A stretch of 41,634 bases of DNA from Prevotellaceae bacterium UBA1720 (GTDB lineage Bacteria > Bacteroidota > Bacteroidia > Bacteroidales > Bacteroidaceae), in NCBI GenBank assembly GCA_002317475.1, contig DCIS01000112.1, forward strand, positions 1-41,634, in the 5' to 3' direction. Of the stretch, positions 33,704-41,634 are shown in pieces (position 1 is the first letter of the stretch; the number at the start of each line of letters is the position of its first letter). The position numbers and the translations under genes were made by a program. The notes below the pieces were generated by a model. It saw only the letters and a list, made by a program, of their open reading frames with translations, was not told the origin of the DNA and did not search any database.

Positions 33704-34023
33704 TACTTAATCTCCTCTCCAGATTTTTTTGCATAACGGACCAGTTTGCCCTCTGCGTTTAACTTTCTACCGATACGGGTAGGCTTACCAGTCTTGGGAT
33801 CAACAACATTCAGGTTAGAAATCTGAATGGGAGCCTCCATCTTTACAATGCCACCCTGAGGGTTCTGTGCACTGGGCTTCTGGCTCTTGCTTACCAAGTT
33901 TACACCTTCTACAATGGCGCGCTGCTCCTTTACGAGCACCTTCAACACCTTACCAGTCTGACCCTTGTTGTCGCCAGCATTAACGTAAACTGTATCGCCT
34001 TTCTTAATATGTAACTTACTCAT
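33703..34023 (-). CDS. rplX: 50S ribosomal protein L24
   Basis: Assembly-initiating large-subunit protein, 106 residues, with the KOW motif at the start (KGDTVYVNAGDNKGQTGKVLKVL) and EGVNLVSKSQKPSAQNPQGGI following. It is 23 bases after rplN and overlaps rplE by one base. Confidence 0.98.
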   Translation of the reverse strand: MSKLHIKKGDTVYVNAGDNKGQTGKVLKVLVKEQRAIVEGVNLVSKSQKPSAQNPQGGIVKMEAPIQISNLNVVDPKTGKPTRIGRKLNAEGKLVRYAKKSGEEIK

Positions 34024-34046
34024 CTTTTTAATTCTTCTTTATAAAA

Positions 34047-34412
34047 TTAAAGAACCTCAGGTGCCAAAGAAACAACCTTCATGTTGACAGCTCTGAGCTC
34101 GCGAGCAACAGGACCAAAGATACGACTACCGCGCAACTCACCTGCATTGTTCAGCAGGACACATGCGTTGTCATCGAAACGGATATATGAACCGTCAGGA
34201 CGACGAACTTCCTTCTTGGTGCGTACGATAAGTGCCTTTGATACAGATCCAGCCTTAACATCGCTGGTGGGGATTGCGTTCTTGATAGCAACGACAATAA
34301 CATCACCAACCGATGCATAACGGCGGCGAGTACCACCCAATACACGGATGCAAAGCGCCTCACGAGCACCGCTGTTGTCTGCGACTACCAGTCTTGATTC
34401 TACTTGTATCAT
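34047..34412 (-). CDS. rplN: 50S ribosomal protein L14
   Basis: Intersubunit bridge protein of 121 residues. MIQVESRLVVADNSGAREALCIRVLGG at the N-terminus and SRIFGPVARELRAVNMKVVSLAPEVL at the C-terminus are diagnostic. Two bases after rpsQ. Confidence 0.98.
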   Translation of the reverse strand: MIQVESRLVVADNSGAREALCIRVLGGTRRRYASVGDVIVVAIKNAIPTSDVKAGSVSKALIVRTKKEVRRPDGSYIRFDDNACVLLNNAGELRGSRIFGPVARELRAVNMKVVSLAPEVL

Positions 34413-34414
34413 AA

Positions 34415-34672
34415 TTACTTAGCTCTTTCTACGATATTAACTACTCTCCATCTCTTGGTCTTGCTCAAAGGACGAGTCTCCATGATGAGAACTGTATCAC
34501 CCTTGTGGCAATCATTCTTCTCGTCGTGAGCATGGTATTTCTTCGTCTTGCTGACGAACTTACCATAAATAGGGTGCTTCTCCTTGAACTTAGCAGCTAC
34601 TACAATGGTCTTATCCATCTTGTCGCTTACTACGACACCCGTTCTTGTCTTTCTTAAATTTCTAGCTTCCAT
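34415..34672 (-). CDS. rpsQ: 30S ribosomal protein S17
   Basis: OB-fold 16S rRNA-binding protein of 85 residues from the ATG at 34672 (MEARNLRKTRTGVVVSDKMDKT). An in-frame ATG at 34684 would add four residues but does not fit the family N-terminus. KYHAHDEKNDCHKGDTVLIMETRPLSKTKRWRV is typical. Follows rpmC by 14 bases. Confidence 0.96.
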   Translation of the reverse strand: MEARNLRKTRTGVVVSDKMDKTIVVAAKFKEKHPIYGKFVSKTKKYHAHDEKNDCHKGDTVLIMETRPLSKTKRWRVVNIVERAK

Positions 34673-34686
34673 GTGTAGGACCATTA

Positions 34687-34881
34687 TTATTTGTTAAGCT
34701 CACGCTGACGGAGAATGGTCTCCAAGCGAGCGATATTACGACGCGCAGCCTTAATCTGAGAATTGTTCTGCAGGGGTGCTACAGCGTGGTTGAGCAACAT
34801 CTGATGATAGTTAGCCTTCTCGGTCTGGATGGTCTCCTTCAAGTCGGCATCACTCAGCTTCTGAATTTCTGCAATTTCCAT
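34687..34881 (-). CDS. rpmC: 50S ribosomal protein L29
   Basis: Two-helix large-subunit protein of 64 residues at the exit-tunnel rim, near the trigger factor and SRP site. It begins MEIAEIQKLSDADLKETIQTE and carries the NNSQIKAARRNIARLETILRQRE helix. Five bases after rplP. Confidence 0.97.
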   Translation of the reverse strand: MEIAEIQKLSDADLKETIQTEKANYHQMLLNHAVAPLQNNSQIKAARRNIARLETILRQRELNK

Positions 34882-34886
34882 AATTA

Positions 34887-35312
34887 TTATGCGTTTTTGT
34901 CGTAATCTCTTCTTACGATGAACTTAGTTGTAACGGGGAGTTTCTGAGCAGCAAGGCGGAGTGCCTCCTTTGCGATCTCATAAGAAACGCCTTCAATCTC
35001 GAAAATAATACGTCCGGGGGTAATGGGGAACACATAACCTACGGGATCACCCTTACCCTTACCCATACGTACGTCAGCAGGCTTCTTGGTGATTGGCTTG
35101 TCAGGGAAGATACGAATCCAACTCTGACCCTCACGCTGCATATAACGAGTCATAGCCACACGAGCAGCCTCAATCTGGCGAGCGGTGATCCAGTGTGTAT
35201 CAAGTGACTTGATACCGAATGAACCAAAAGCGAGCTGATTGCCACGCTGCGCATTACCCTTACGGGCATTTTTTTGTGGCCTTCTATATTTAGTTCTTTT
35301 AGGTTGTAACAT
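34887..35312 (-). CDS. rplP: 50S ribosomal protein L16
   Basis: Protein near the A-site tRNA, 141 residues: MLQPKRTKYRRPQKNARKGNAQRG at the start, the central ARQIEAARVAMTRYMQREGQSWIRIFPDKPITKKPADVRMGKGKG, and a GRIIFEIEGVSYE segment. Thirteen bases after rpsC. Confidence 0.98.
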   Translation of the reverse strand: MLQPKRTKYRRPQKNARKGNAQRGNQLAFGSFGIKSLDTHWITARQIEAARVAMTRYMQREGQSWIRIFPDKPITKKPADVRMGKGKGDPVGYVFPITPGRIIFEIEGVSYEIAKEALRLAAQKLPVTTKFIVRRDYDKNA

Positions 35313-35325
35313 GATTCAAATGCTT

Positions 35326-36060
35326 TTAACGGTTGTTGTTCTTCTTGCGGCGAGGACCACGACGATCGTTGCCACCATTGTTGAAGTTGCGGCCAGACTC
35401 CTTCTGCTGTGAGAAGTTAGGAGCCAAGTCCTTCTTACCATAAACCTCACCGCGGCAGATCCAAACCTTGATACCAAGCAAACCTACCTTTGTGAGAGCC
35501 TCGCTCTGGCAGAAATCGATGTCTGCACGGAGTGTGTGAAGAGGAGTACGACCTTCCTTGAACATCTCGCTACGTGCCATTTCAGCACCATTCAGACGAC
35601 CAGCGATCAATACCTTAACGCCTTCAGCACCAGCACGCATAGTATTGGCAACAGCCATCTTGATTGCACGACGGTAAGCAATCTTACCCTCAATCTGACG
35701 AGCAATGCTGTTAGCAACGATAGTAGCATCGAGCTCAGGCTTCTTTACCTCAAAAATATTAATCTGAATATCCTTGTCGGTAACCTTCTTCAACTCTTCC
35801 TTCAACTCATCTACCTTCTGACCACCCTTACCGATGATCAAACCTGGACGAGCGGTGCATACAGTAATGGTAACCAACTTCAAAGTACGCTCGATAACGA
35901 TACGTGAGATGCTTGCGTCACCAAGACGAGTGTTCAAGTACTTACGAATCTTGTTATCCTCGAGCAGAGAATCACCGAAGTTCTTGCCACCGAACCAATT
36001 GGAATCCCAACCGCGAACAAAACCCAAGCGGTTGCTTATAGGATTAACTTTCTGTCCCAT
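35326..36060 (-). CDS. rpsC: 30S ribosomal protein S3
   Basis: mRNA-entry-channel protein of 244 residues with a KH domain (TARPGLIIGKGGQKVDELKEELKK) and the C-terminal S3 domain (AGRLNGAEMARSEMFKEGRTPLHTLRADIDFC, GLLGIKVWICRGEVYG). The tail beyond residue 215 is Asn/Gly/Arg-rich (NFNNGGNDRRGPRRKKNNN), probably disordered. Thirteen bases after rplV. Confidence 0.98.
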   Translation of the reverse strand: MGQKVNPISNRLGFVRGWDSNWFGGKNFGDSLLEDNKIRKYLNTRLGDASISRIVIERTLKLVTITVCTARPGLIIGKGGQKVDELKEELKKVTDKDIQINIFEVKKPELDATIVANSIARQIEGKIAYRRAIKMAVANTMRAGAEGVKVLIAGRLNGAEMARSEMFKEGRTPLHTLRADIDFCQSEALTKVGLLGIKVWICRGEVYGKKDLAPNFSQQKESGRNFNNGGNDRRGPRRKKNNNR

Positions 36061-36073
36061 AGTTTCTTCTTAA

Positions 36074-36469
36074 TTAATCATTCTTAGTGTCAACGAACAA
36101 GGTGACATGGTTACTACGCTTACGAATTCTATAACCACGGCCCTGAGGTGCAGGTCTCATACGCTTCAAAGTTGCACCCTCGTCAACGAATACTCGTGTA
36201 ACGAAGAGCTCGCCATCTTCAGCCTTACGCTCGTTCTTCTGTTCCCAGTTAGCAATAGCAGAACGAAGCAATTTCTCAACATCAGCAGCAGCAGCCTTAG
36301 ATGCGAACTTAAGAGTTGCAAGTGCCCTGTTAACTTCCATACCGCGGATCATATCAACCACATATCTCATCTTGCGGGGAGAAGAGGGACAACCCTTGAG
36401 CTTAGCAAAATACTGCTTCTTCTGGGCTTCTTTTCTAGCTTCAGCAGCTAATCTTTTTCTATTTCCCAT
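36074..36469 (-). CDS. rplV: 50S ribosomal protein L22
   Basis: Exit-tunnel constriction protein, 131 residues. SPRKMRYVVDMIRGMEVNRALATLKF and the C-terminal GATLKRMRPAPQGRGYRIRKRSNHVTLFV are diagnostic; the beta-hairpin that lines the tunnel is included. The N-terminus has an added KR-rich stretch (KRLAAEARKEAQKK). Thirty-six bases after rpsS. Confidence 0.97.
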   Translation of the reverse strand: MGNRKRLAAEARKEAQKKQYFAKLKGCPSSPRKMRYVVDMIRGMEVNRALATLKFASKAAAADVEKLLRSAIANWEQKNERKAEDGELFVTRVFVDEGATLKRMRPAPQGRGYRIRKRSNHVTLFVDTKND

Positions 36470-36505
36470 TATATTATTACTCTAATTTTTTTGGACAATG
36501 CCTGC

Positions 36506-36772
36506 TTATTTCTTGTTACCTGCATGGCCACCGAACTTACGAGTGGGAGCAAATTCGCCCAACTTGTGTCCAACCATATTCTCAGTAACATAAACAGGAA
36601 TAAATTTATTACCGTTATGAACAGCGACAGTATGACCTACGAAATCAGGTGAGATCATGCTAGCGCGGGCCCAAGTCTTGACAACTGTCTTCTTGCCACT
36701 CTCATTCATGGCGAGAATTTTCTTCTCGAGATTTACCTCGATATATGGACCTTTCTTTAATGAACGACTCAT
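36506..36772 (-). CDS. rpsS: 30S ribosomal protein S19
   Basis: Head protein of the small subunit, 88 residues. MSRSLKKGPYIEVNLEKKILAMN and VGHKLGEFAPTRKFGGHAG are diagnostic. It lies 21 bases after rplB. Confidence 0.98.
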   Translation of the reverse strand: MSRSLKKGPYIEVNLEKKILAMNESGKKTVVKTWARASMISPDFVGHTVAVHNGNKFIPVYVTENMVGHKLGEFAPTRKFGGHAGNKK

Positions 36773-36793
36773 ATTTTATTCTGGTTAACTTTG

Positions 36794-37621
36794 TTACTTC
36801 TTGTTAGCTCTTTCGATAATGTACTTGTTAGACTGCTTCTTAGGTGCACGAGTCTTGAGACCCTTAGCGTACAGACCCTTACGTGAACGGGGATGACCAC
36901 CGCTCTGGCGTCCTTCACCACCACCCATTGGGTGATCATGTGGGTTCATAACTACACCACGGTTGTGAGGACGACGGCCCTGCCAGCGTGAACGACCAGC
37001 CTTACCTGAGCTCTCCAAACCATGATCGCTATTACCTACGCTACCTACAGTTGCCTTACAAGCTGAGAGGATCTGACGGGTCTCTCCTGAGGGAAGCTTG
37101 ATAACACAGTAACGACCCTCACGAGAAGTCAACTGTGCAAAGTTACCAGCTGAACGAACGAGCAAAGCGCCCTGACCGGGACGGAGCTCGATGTTGTGGA
37201 TAACGGTACCAACGGGGATGTTTGCAAGAGGAAGAGTGTTACCGATTTCAGGTGCAGCATCTGCACCGCTCATCAATGTAGCACCAACCTTCAAACCGTT
37301 GGGAGCGATAATATAACGTTTTTCACCATCAGCGTAGAACAACAGAGCAATGCGAGCTGAACGGTTGGGATCATACTCGATTGTCTTAACTACAGCTGGA
37401 ACACCATCCTTCTCTCGCTTGAAGTCAATGAAGCGGAACTTCTGCTTGTGACCGCCACCGATGTAACGCATGGTCATCTTACCGACGTTGTTGCGACCAC
37501 CAGTAGAGCGCTTTCCATAAACGAGAGACTTCTCAGGTACTGATGCAGTAATCTCCTCGAAAGTACCTATAATCTTGTGTCTCTGGCCCGGTGTTGTGGG
37601 CTTAAATTTACGTACTGCCAT
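36794..37621 (-). CDS. rplB: 50S ribosomal protein L2
   Basis: Core protein close to the peptidyl-transferase centre, 275 residues. GRNNVGKMTMRYIGGGHKQKFRFIDFKR and the C-terminal GVVMNPHDHPMGGGEGRQSGGHPRSRKG, which carries the functionally important histidine, are present. Eight bases after rplW. Confidence 0.99.
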   Translation of the reverse strand: MAVRKFKPTTPGQRHKIIGTFEEITASVPEKSLVYGKRSTGGRNNVGKMTMRYIGGGHKQKFRFIDFKREKDGVPAVVKTIEYDPNRSARIALLFYADGEKRYIIAPNGLKVGATLMSGADAAPEIGNTLPLANIPVGTVIHNIELRPGQGALLVRSAGNFAQLTSREGRYCVIKLPSGETRQILSACKATVGSVGNSDHGLESSGKAGRSRWQGRRPHNRGVVMNPHDHPMGGGEGRQSGGHPRSRKGLYAKGLKTRAPKKQSNKYIIERANKK

Positions 37622-37629
37622 CTTATTTA

Positions 37630-37920
37630 TTAAATGTTGCTATAGAAATCAATTGTTTCGCCATCCTTCACGGTGACGATTGCCTTCTTGTAGGCATTCT
37701 TACGGCCGCGGATCAAACCTGCCTTGGTATAGCGAGTCTTATTCTTGCCAGCGTAAACACAGGTATTAACTGCGGTTACGTTGACATTGTACAGAGCCTC
37801 AACCTCCTTAGCGATCTCGATCTTATTGGCATCAGGACGAACGATGAAGCCGAACTTATTCTGCTTCTCCGTAATACTGGTCATCTTCTCAGTGATCAGG
37901 GGTTTAATGATATATGCCAT
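37630..37920 (-). CDS. rplW: 50S ribosomal protein L23
   Basis: Exit-tunnel docking protein for trigger factor and SRP, 96 residues: IIKPLITEKMTSITEKQNKFGFIV and NVTAVNTCVYAGKNKTRYTKAG. It lies 17 bases after rplD. Confidence 0.97.
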   Translation of the reverse strand: MAYIIKPLITEKMTSITEKQNKFGFIVRPDANKIEIAKEVEALYNVNVTAVNTCVYAGKNKTRYTKAGLIRGRKNAYKKAIVTVKDGETIDFYSNI

Positions 37921-37937
37921 AGTTCTGTGACTTATCG

Positions 37938-38567
37938 TTATTTCGTTAAGTTGCCATCAATAACAGCGAGCGCACTTTCAGCCATAACGACCACGTCAGC
38001 GTTCAATACTTTGTAGGTATTTAATGCTGATGCGGGCATCATTTCGACGCGTTCGATGTTTCGAGCTGACAAATATACGACTTTATCTGCACCTGGCAAA
38101 ACGAACAGTGCCTTCTTGCCTGCAATTTTAAGATTATTTAACACCTCGATGAATGATTTGGTCTTTGGAGCCTCAAAAGTGAAGTCCTCAACTACCATAA
38201 GTGCATTCTCCTGAGCCTTGTAGCTGAGAGCGCTCTTACGAGCCAAAACACGCACCTTCTTGTTCAACTTAAAACCGTAGTCACGGGGCTGGGGACCGAA
38301 TACACGAGCACCACCTACGAGTACGGGAGAGTTGATGTCACCACGACGAGCGCCACCACCGCCCTTCTGACGGCCGAGCTTGCGGGTAGAACCGCTCATC
38401 TCGCTACGCTCCTTAGACTTTGCGGTACCCTGACGCTGGTTAGCGAGGTACAGCTTTACATCCAGATAGATAGCATGGTCGTTGGGGGTAACGCCGTATA
38501 CAGCGTCATTGAGCTGAACCTTACGACCGGTCTCAGCACCCTTGATATTTAAAACACTAACTTCCAT
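37938..38567 (-). CDS. rplD: 50S ribosomal protein L4
   Basis: 209-residue protein whose extended loop reaches the exit tunnel (GSTRKLGRQKGGGGARRGDINSPVLVGGARVFGP). In enteric bacteria L4 also represses the S10 operon; whether it does here is unknown. It starts one base after the rplC stop, so the two genes are translationally coupled. Confidence 0.98.
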   Translation of the reverse strand: MEVSVLNIKGAETGRKVQLNDAVYGVTPNDHAIYLDVKLYLANQRQGTAKSKERSEMSGSTRKLGRQKGGGGARRGDINSPVLVGGARVFGPQPRDYGFKLNKKVRVLARKSALSYKAQENALMVVEDFTFEAPKTKSFIEVLNNLKIAGKKALFVLPGADKVVYLSARNIERVEMMPASALNTYKVLNADVVVMAESALAVIDGNLTK

Positions 38568-38568
38568 C

Positions 38569-39186
38569 TTACTTAATAATGCTTACGATTGAACCATTGT
38601 AACCGGGAACACTACCCTTAATAAGAAGCAGGTTGTGCTCGGGAATTACCTTTAACACTTGCAGGTTGTGGGTAGTTACGCGGTCGCAGCCCATCTGGCC
38701 ACCCATACGCATTCCCTTGAATACCTTTGCGGGGTATGAACAAGCACCGATAGAACCGGGCTTGCGCAGACGGTCGTCCTGACCGTGTGTAGCCTGACCT
38801 ACACCGCCGAAACCATGGCGCTTAACAACACCCTGGAAACCCTTACCCTTAGAGGTAGCGATTACATCTACGAAGTTGCAGTCTGCAAAAACATCAACGG
38901 TGATAGTGTCACCCAGGTTAACCTCCTGGTCAAAACCTGTGAACTCGGCCAAGTGTCTCTTGGGGGTGGTACCAGCCTTCTTAAAGTGTCCCATCATAGG
39001 AGCAGTGGTATTCTTCTCCTTTGCTTCCTGAAAACCGAGCTGAACAGCTGCATAGCCATCCTTCTCAACACTCTTGATCTGAGTAACCACACAAGGACCT
39101 ACTTCGATAACAGTGCATGGTACATTCTTACCCTCGGCACTGAATACGGATGTCATTCCGATTTTCTTTCCTAATAATCCTGGCAT
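38569..39186 (-). CDS. rplC: 50S ribosomal protein L3
   Basis: Early assembly protein of 205 residues. MPGLLGKKIGMTSVF, the loop approaching the peptidyl-transferase centre (KGKGFQGVVKRHGFGGVGQATHGQDDRLRKPGSIGACSYPAKVFKGMRMGGQMG) and GSVPGYNGSIV are present. Sixty-seven bases after rpsJ. Confidence 0.98.
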   Translation of the reverse strand: MPGLLGKKIGMTSVFSAEGKNVPCTVIEVGPCVVTQIKSVEKDGYAAVQLGFQEAKEKNTTAPMMGHFKKAGTTPKRHLAEFTGFDQEVNLGDTITVDVFADCNFVDVIATSKGKGFQGVVKRHGFGGVGQATHGQDDRLRKPGSIGACSYPAKVFKGMRMGGQMGCDRVTTHNLQVLKVIPEHNLLLIKGSVPGYNGSIVSIIK

Positions 39187-39253
39187 TTCAGTTATTCTCT
39201 ATTATTAATAATGTAAATTTGTTGCTTAAACGTGTATCTATTAAAACAAGGTA

Positions 39254-39559
39254 TTAGACCTTGATCTCAACCTCAACACCGCTGGGCAACTCCAGCTTCA
39301 TCAGCGCGTCAACAGTCTTAGCAGTGCTGCTGTAGATGTCGATAAGACGCTTGTAAGAACTCAACTCAAACTGCTCGCGGCTCTTCTTGTTAACGAAGGT
39401 TGAGCGGTTTACAGTGAAAATGCGCTTGTGAGTGGGAAGGGGAATTGGACCGCTTACAACAGCACCAGTAACCTTCACGGTCTTCACAATCTTCTCGGCA
39501 GACTTGTCTACCAAGTTGTGATCATAGCTCTTCAGCTTGATACGGATTTTCTGACTCAT
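39254..39559 (-). CDS. rpsJ: 30S ribosomal protein S10 (NusE)
   Basis: 101-residue small-subunit protein that also serves as NusE in transcription antitermination. IRIKLKSYDHNLVDKSAEKIVKT and GPIPLPTHKRIFTVNRSTFVNKKSREQFE are diagnostic. It is separated from fusA by 105 bases that hold a long hairpin. Confidence 0.98.
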   Translation of the reverse strand: MSQKIRIKLKSYDHNLVDKSAEKIVKTVKVTGAVVSGPIPLPTHKRIFTVNRSTFVNKKSREQFELSSYKRLIDIYSSTAKTVDALMKLELPSGVEVEIKV

Positions 39560-39590
39560 GATTTACTAATAATTATTGTGATTAATAGTT

Positions 39591-39647
39591 AGAGGAGAGA
39601 GGTACACCGTCTAAGAGTCATTCGCTAGGCGGTGCCTCCTCTTCTCT
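39591..39647 (-). promoter_or_regulatory. Long imperfect hairpin between fusA and rpsJ
   Basis: The arms at about 39591-39611 and 39628-39647 can pair over roughly 17-19 positions with small bulges around a 16-base loop. The innermost helix is CACCG/CGGTG. On the minus (coding) strand the structure lies about 32 bases before the rpsJ ATG and no U run follows, so it is more likely a leader, processing site or attenuator than a simple terminator. Confidence 0.5.
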
Positions 39648-39664
39648 TAAAATATTACTTTGGA

Positions 39665-41634
39665 TTAAACCAAGTCAACACGACCCTTGCACTCCTCGAG
39701 TACAGCCTTAGCAATACCGCTGCTTACGGGAGCATGGTGATCGTAGGTCATTGACGAGGTTGCACGGCCAGAGGTAATGGTACGCAGAGCGGTTACATAA
39801 CCGAACATCTCTGCCAGGGGAACCATAGCCTTAACCAAGCGAGCACCGGTACGAGTGGTATCCATACCCTCAACCTGACCACGACGCTTGTTCAAGTCAC
39901 CGATTACATCACCCATGTTCTCCTCAGGAGTAACAACCTCCAACTTCATGATGGGCTCCATCAGTACGGGCTTAGCCTTAGCGCAGCAAGCCTTGTATGC
40001 CATCTGAGCAGCGAGTTCGAATGACAACTGGTCAGAGTCAACGGGGTGGAAGCTACCATCGCAAAGCTCAACCTTCAGGCTGTCCATGGGGAAACCACCG
40101 AGCACACCATTCTTCATGGCTGCCTCGAAGCCCTTCTGAACTGAGGGAATGAACTCCTTGGGAATGTTACCACCAGTTACACTGTTGATGAACTGCAGCG
40201 CGCCCTTCTCTCTCCAATCGTAATCCTCATCTACGGGACCAACATTAACGATGATATCAGCGAACTTACCACGACCACCAGACTGCTTCTTGTAAACCTC
40301 ACGGTGGTTAACGGTCTGGGTAATTGCCTCCTTGTAGTTAACCTGGGGCTTACCCTGGTTACACTCTACCTTGAACTCACGCTTCAGACGGTCGATGATG
40401 ATATCGAGGTGAAGCTCACCCATACCGCTGATGACAGTCTGGCCGCTCTGCTCGTCTGTACGAACGGTGAAGGTAGGATCCTCCTCAGCCAACTTAGCGA
40501 GACCATTAGACAACTTGTCGAGGTCCTTCTGGGTCTTGGGCTCTACAGCGATACCGATAACGGGATCGGGGAAGTCCATTGACTCGAGTACCAAGGGGAA
40601 TGCAGCGTCGTCAACCAAGGTATCACCAGTGTGAATATCCTTGAAACCAACGCCAGCACCGATATCACCAGCACCAATAACCTCAACGGGGTTCTGGTGG
40701 TTTGAGTGCATCTGGAAGATACGGCTGATACGCTCCTTCTTGCCAGAACGTACATTGTAAACATACGAACCAGCCTCGATCTTACCTGAGTAAACGCGGA
40801 AGAAAGTCAGACGACCAACATAGGGGTCGGTAGCAATCTTAAATGCGAGGGCAGAGGTGTGATCCTCCTCATCGGGAGTACGAGTCTCCTCTTCGCCAGT
40901 CTCAGGGTTGGTACCTGTGATGACGGGAGTATCGAGGGGAGAAGGAAGGAACATACAAACATAGTCGAGCAAAGTCTGTACACCCTTGTTCTTGAATGAA
41001 GAACCACAGGTCATAGGAGTCAGAGTCAGGTTCAGTGTACCCTTACGGATAGCTGCGATCAACTCCTCCTCGGTGATGCTATCGGGATCCTCAAAGAACT
41101 TCTCCATGAGGTTCTCATCCTGCTCAGCTGCGAGCTCAACCAGCTTGTTACGCCATTCGTTGCACTCGTCAACCATGTCTGCGGGAATCTCCTCAACATC
41201 GTATTCAGCACCCATGGTTTCATCGTGCCACAAGATAGCCTTCATCTTGATCAAGTCAACGATACCCTTAAAGTTCTCCTCAGCACCGATGGGTACTGCG
41301 ATAACAGCGGGAGTAGCACCCAGGACGTCCTTCATCTGGCGAACAACCTCGAAGAAGTCAGCACCAGAGCGGTCCATCTTGTTTACATAACCCATACGGG
41401 GAACATTGTACTTGTCAGCCTGGCGCCATACGGTCTCTGACTGGGGCTCAACACCACCTACTGCACAGTATGCACCAACTGCACCATCCAATACACGGAG
41501 TGAACGCTCAACCTCAGCGGTGAAGTCAACGTGTCCCGGAGTATCGATCAAGTTGAACTTATACTTGTTTCCGTTGTAGTTCCAAAATGCTGTAGTTGCA
41601 GCAGAGGTAATAGTGATACCACGCTCCTGCTCCT
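39665..41634 (-). CDS. fusA: Elongation factor G, 5' end cut by the window edge
   Basis: Translational GTPase that moves tRNAs and mRNA during translocation. The frame is open through the last base of the window; the first visible residues QERGITITSAATTAFW are the switch I region, so the G1 P-loop lies outside. Visible GTPase motifs are G3 DTPGHVDF and G4 NKMD. Domain II (LAFKIATDPYVGRLTFFRVYSG), domain III (SGMGELHLDIIIDRLKREF), domain IV (QSGGRGKFADI) and domain V (LEVVTPEENMGDVIGDLNKRRG) follow in order. It precedes rpsJ, joining the str and S10 groups into one cluster. Confidence 0.98.
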   Translation of the reverse strand, partial: EQERGITITSAATTAFWNYNGNKYKFNLIDTPGHVDFTAEVERSLRVLDGAVGAYCAVGGVEPQSETVWRQADKYNVPRMGYVNKMDRSGADFFEVVRQMKDVLGATPAVIAVPIGAEENFKGIVDLIKMKAILWHDETMGAEYDVEEIPADMVDECNEWRNKLVELAAEQDENLMEKFFEDPDSITEEELIAAIRKGTLNLTLTPMTCGSSFKNKGVQTLLDYVCMFLPSPLDTPVITGTNPETGEEETRTPDEEDHTSALAFKIATDPYVGRLTFFRVYSGKIEAGSYVYNVRSGKKERISRIFQMHSNHQNPVEVIGAGDIGAGVGFKDIHTGDTLVDDAAFPLVLESMDFPDPVIGIAVEPKTQKDLDKLSNGLAKLAEEDPTFTVRTDEQSGQTVISGMGELHLDIIIDRLKREFKVECNQGKPQVNYKEAITQTVNHREVYKKQSGGRGKFADIIVNVGPVDEDYDWREKGALQFINSVTGGNIPKEFIPSVQKGFEAAMKNGVLGGFPMDSLKVELCDGSFHPVDSDQLSFELAAQMAYKACCAKAKPVLMEPIMKLEVVTPEENMGDVIGDLNKRRGQVEGMDTTRTGARLVKAMVPLAEMFGYVTALRTITSGRATSSMTYDHHAPVSSGIAKAVLEECKGRVDLV

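Noticed and set aside
1..41634. CRISPR arrays, tRNA/rRNA genes, insertion sequences, toxin-antitoxin or phage-defence genes
   Set aside because: I saw no regularly spaced repeats, tRNA-like cloverleafs, transposase motifs or defence domains anywhere in the window.

Overview
The window reads as chromosomal DNA of a Bacteroidales bacterium, most likely Prevotella or a close relative. The reasons are the ribosomal protein sequences and gene order, the recurring Bacteroidetes-type promoter element TAnnTTTG, and the near absence of Shine-Dalgarno sequences. The genus is inferred from memory of protein families, not from a search.

Region 1 (1-12916, plus strand) is the distal part of a capsule or exopolysaccharide locus. 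It holds a 5'-truncated sugar aminotransferase, a DxD glycosyltransferase, a secreted parallel beta-helix protein, a WecG/TagA/CpsF glycosyltransferase, a nucleotidyltransferase-fold protein, dTDP-glucose 4,6-dehydratase (rfbB) and a dTDP-4-keto-sugar epimerase (rfbC-like, with an insertion). These are followed by a GHMP kinase that resembles plant galacturonokinase, a sugar-1-phosphate nucleotidylyltransferase, a UDP-glucuronate 4-epimerase, a Caps_synth glycosyltransferase and the polyprenyl-phosphate sugar-1-phosphate transferase that starts repeat-unit assembly. Together they imply a repeat unit containing a dTDP-derived amino/deoxy sugar and a uronic acid. The kinase-nucleotidylyltransferase-epimerase trio looks like a direct route from free galacturonate to UDP-GalA/UDP-GlcA. 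No UDP-glucose dehydrogenase gene is present in the window.

Region 2 (12959-19003) is a drug/solute efflux unit. An AraC-type regulator is divergent from a TolC-like channel, an HlyD-like adaptor and two ABC-2-type permeases, with no ATPase gene. The divergent intergenic region carries a near-perfect 16-bp inverted repeat, placed as expected for an operator that both represses the regulator and activates the pump. A hairpin at 19014-19053 can terminate transcription from both sides.

Region 3 (19052-24634) is envelope related: an RlpA-like double-psi beta-barrel protein on the minus strand, then a tightly packed plus-strand operon of two SGNH/GDSL-type hydrolases and an AlgI-like MBOAT acyltransferase. 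This is probably an O-acylation system for peptidoglycan or a polysaccharide.

Region 4 (24744-41634, minus strand) is the merged str-S10-spc-alpha ribosomal cluster, read from fusA (5' end cut by the window edge) to rplQ. It includes secY, map, infA, the short genes rpmD and rpmJ, and rpoA, and it ends at a clear intrinsic terminator. No rRNA, tRNA, CRISPR array, insertion sequence or integrase was seen. No gene-free stretch exceeds 300 bases.
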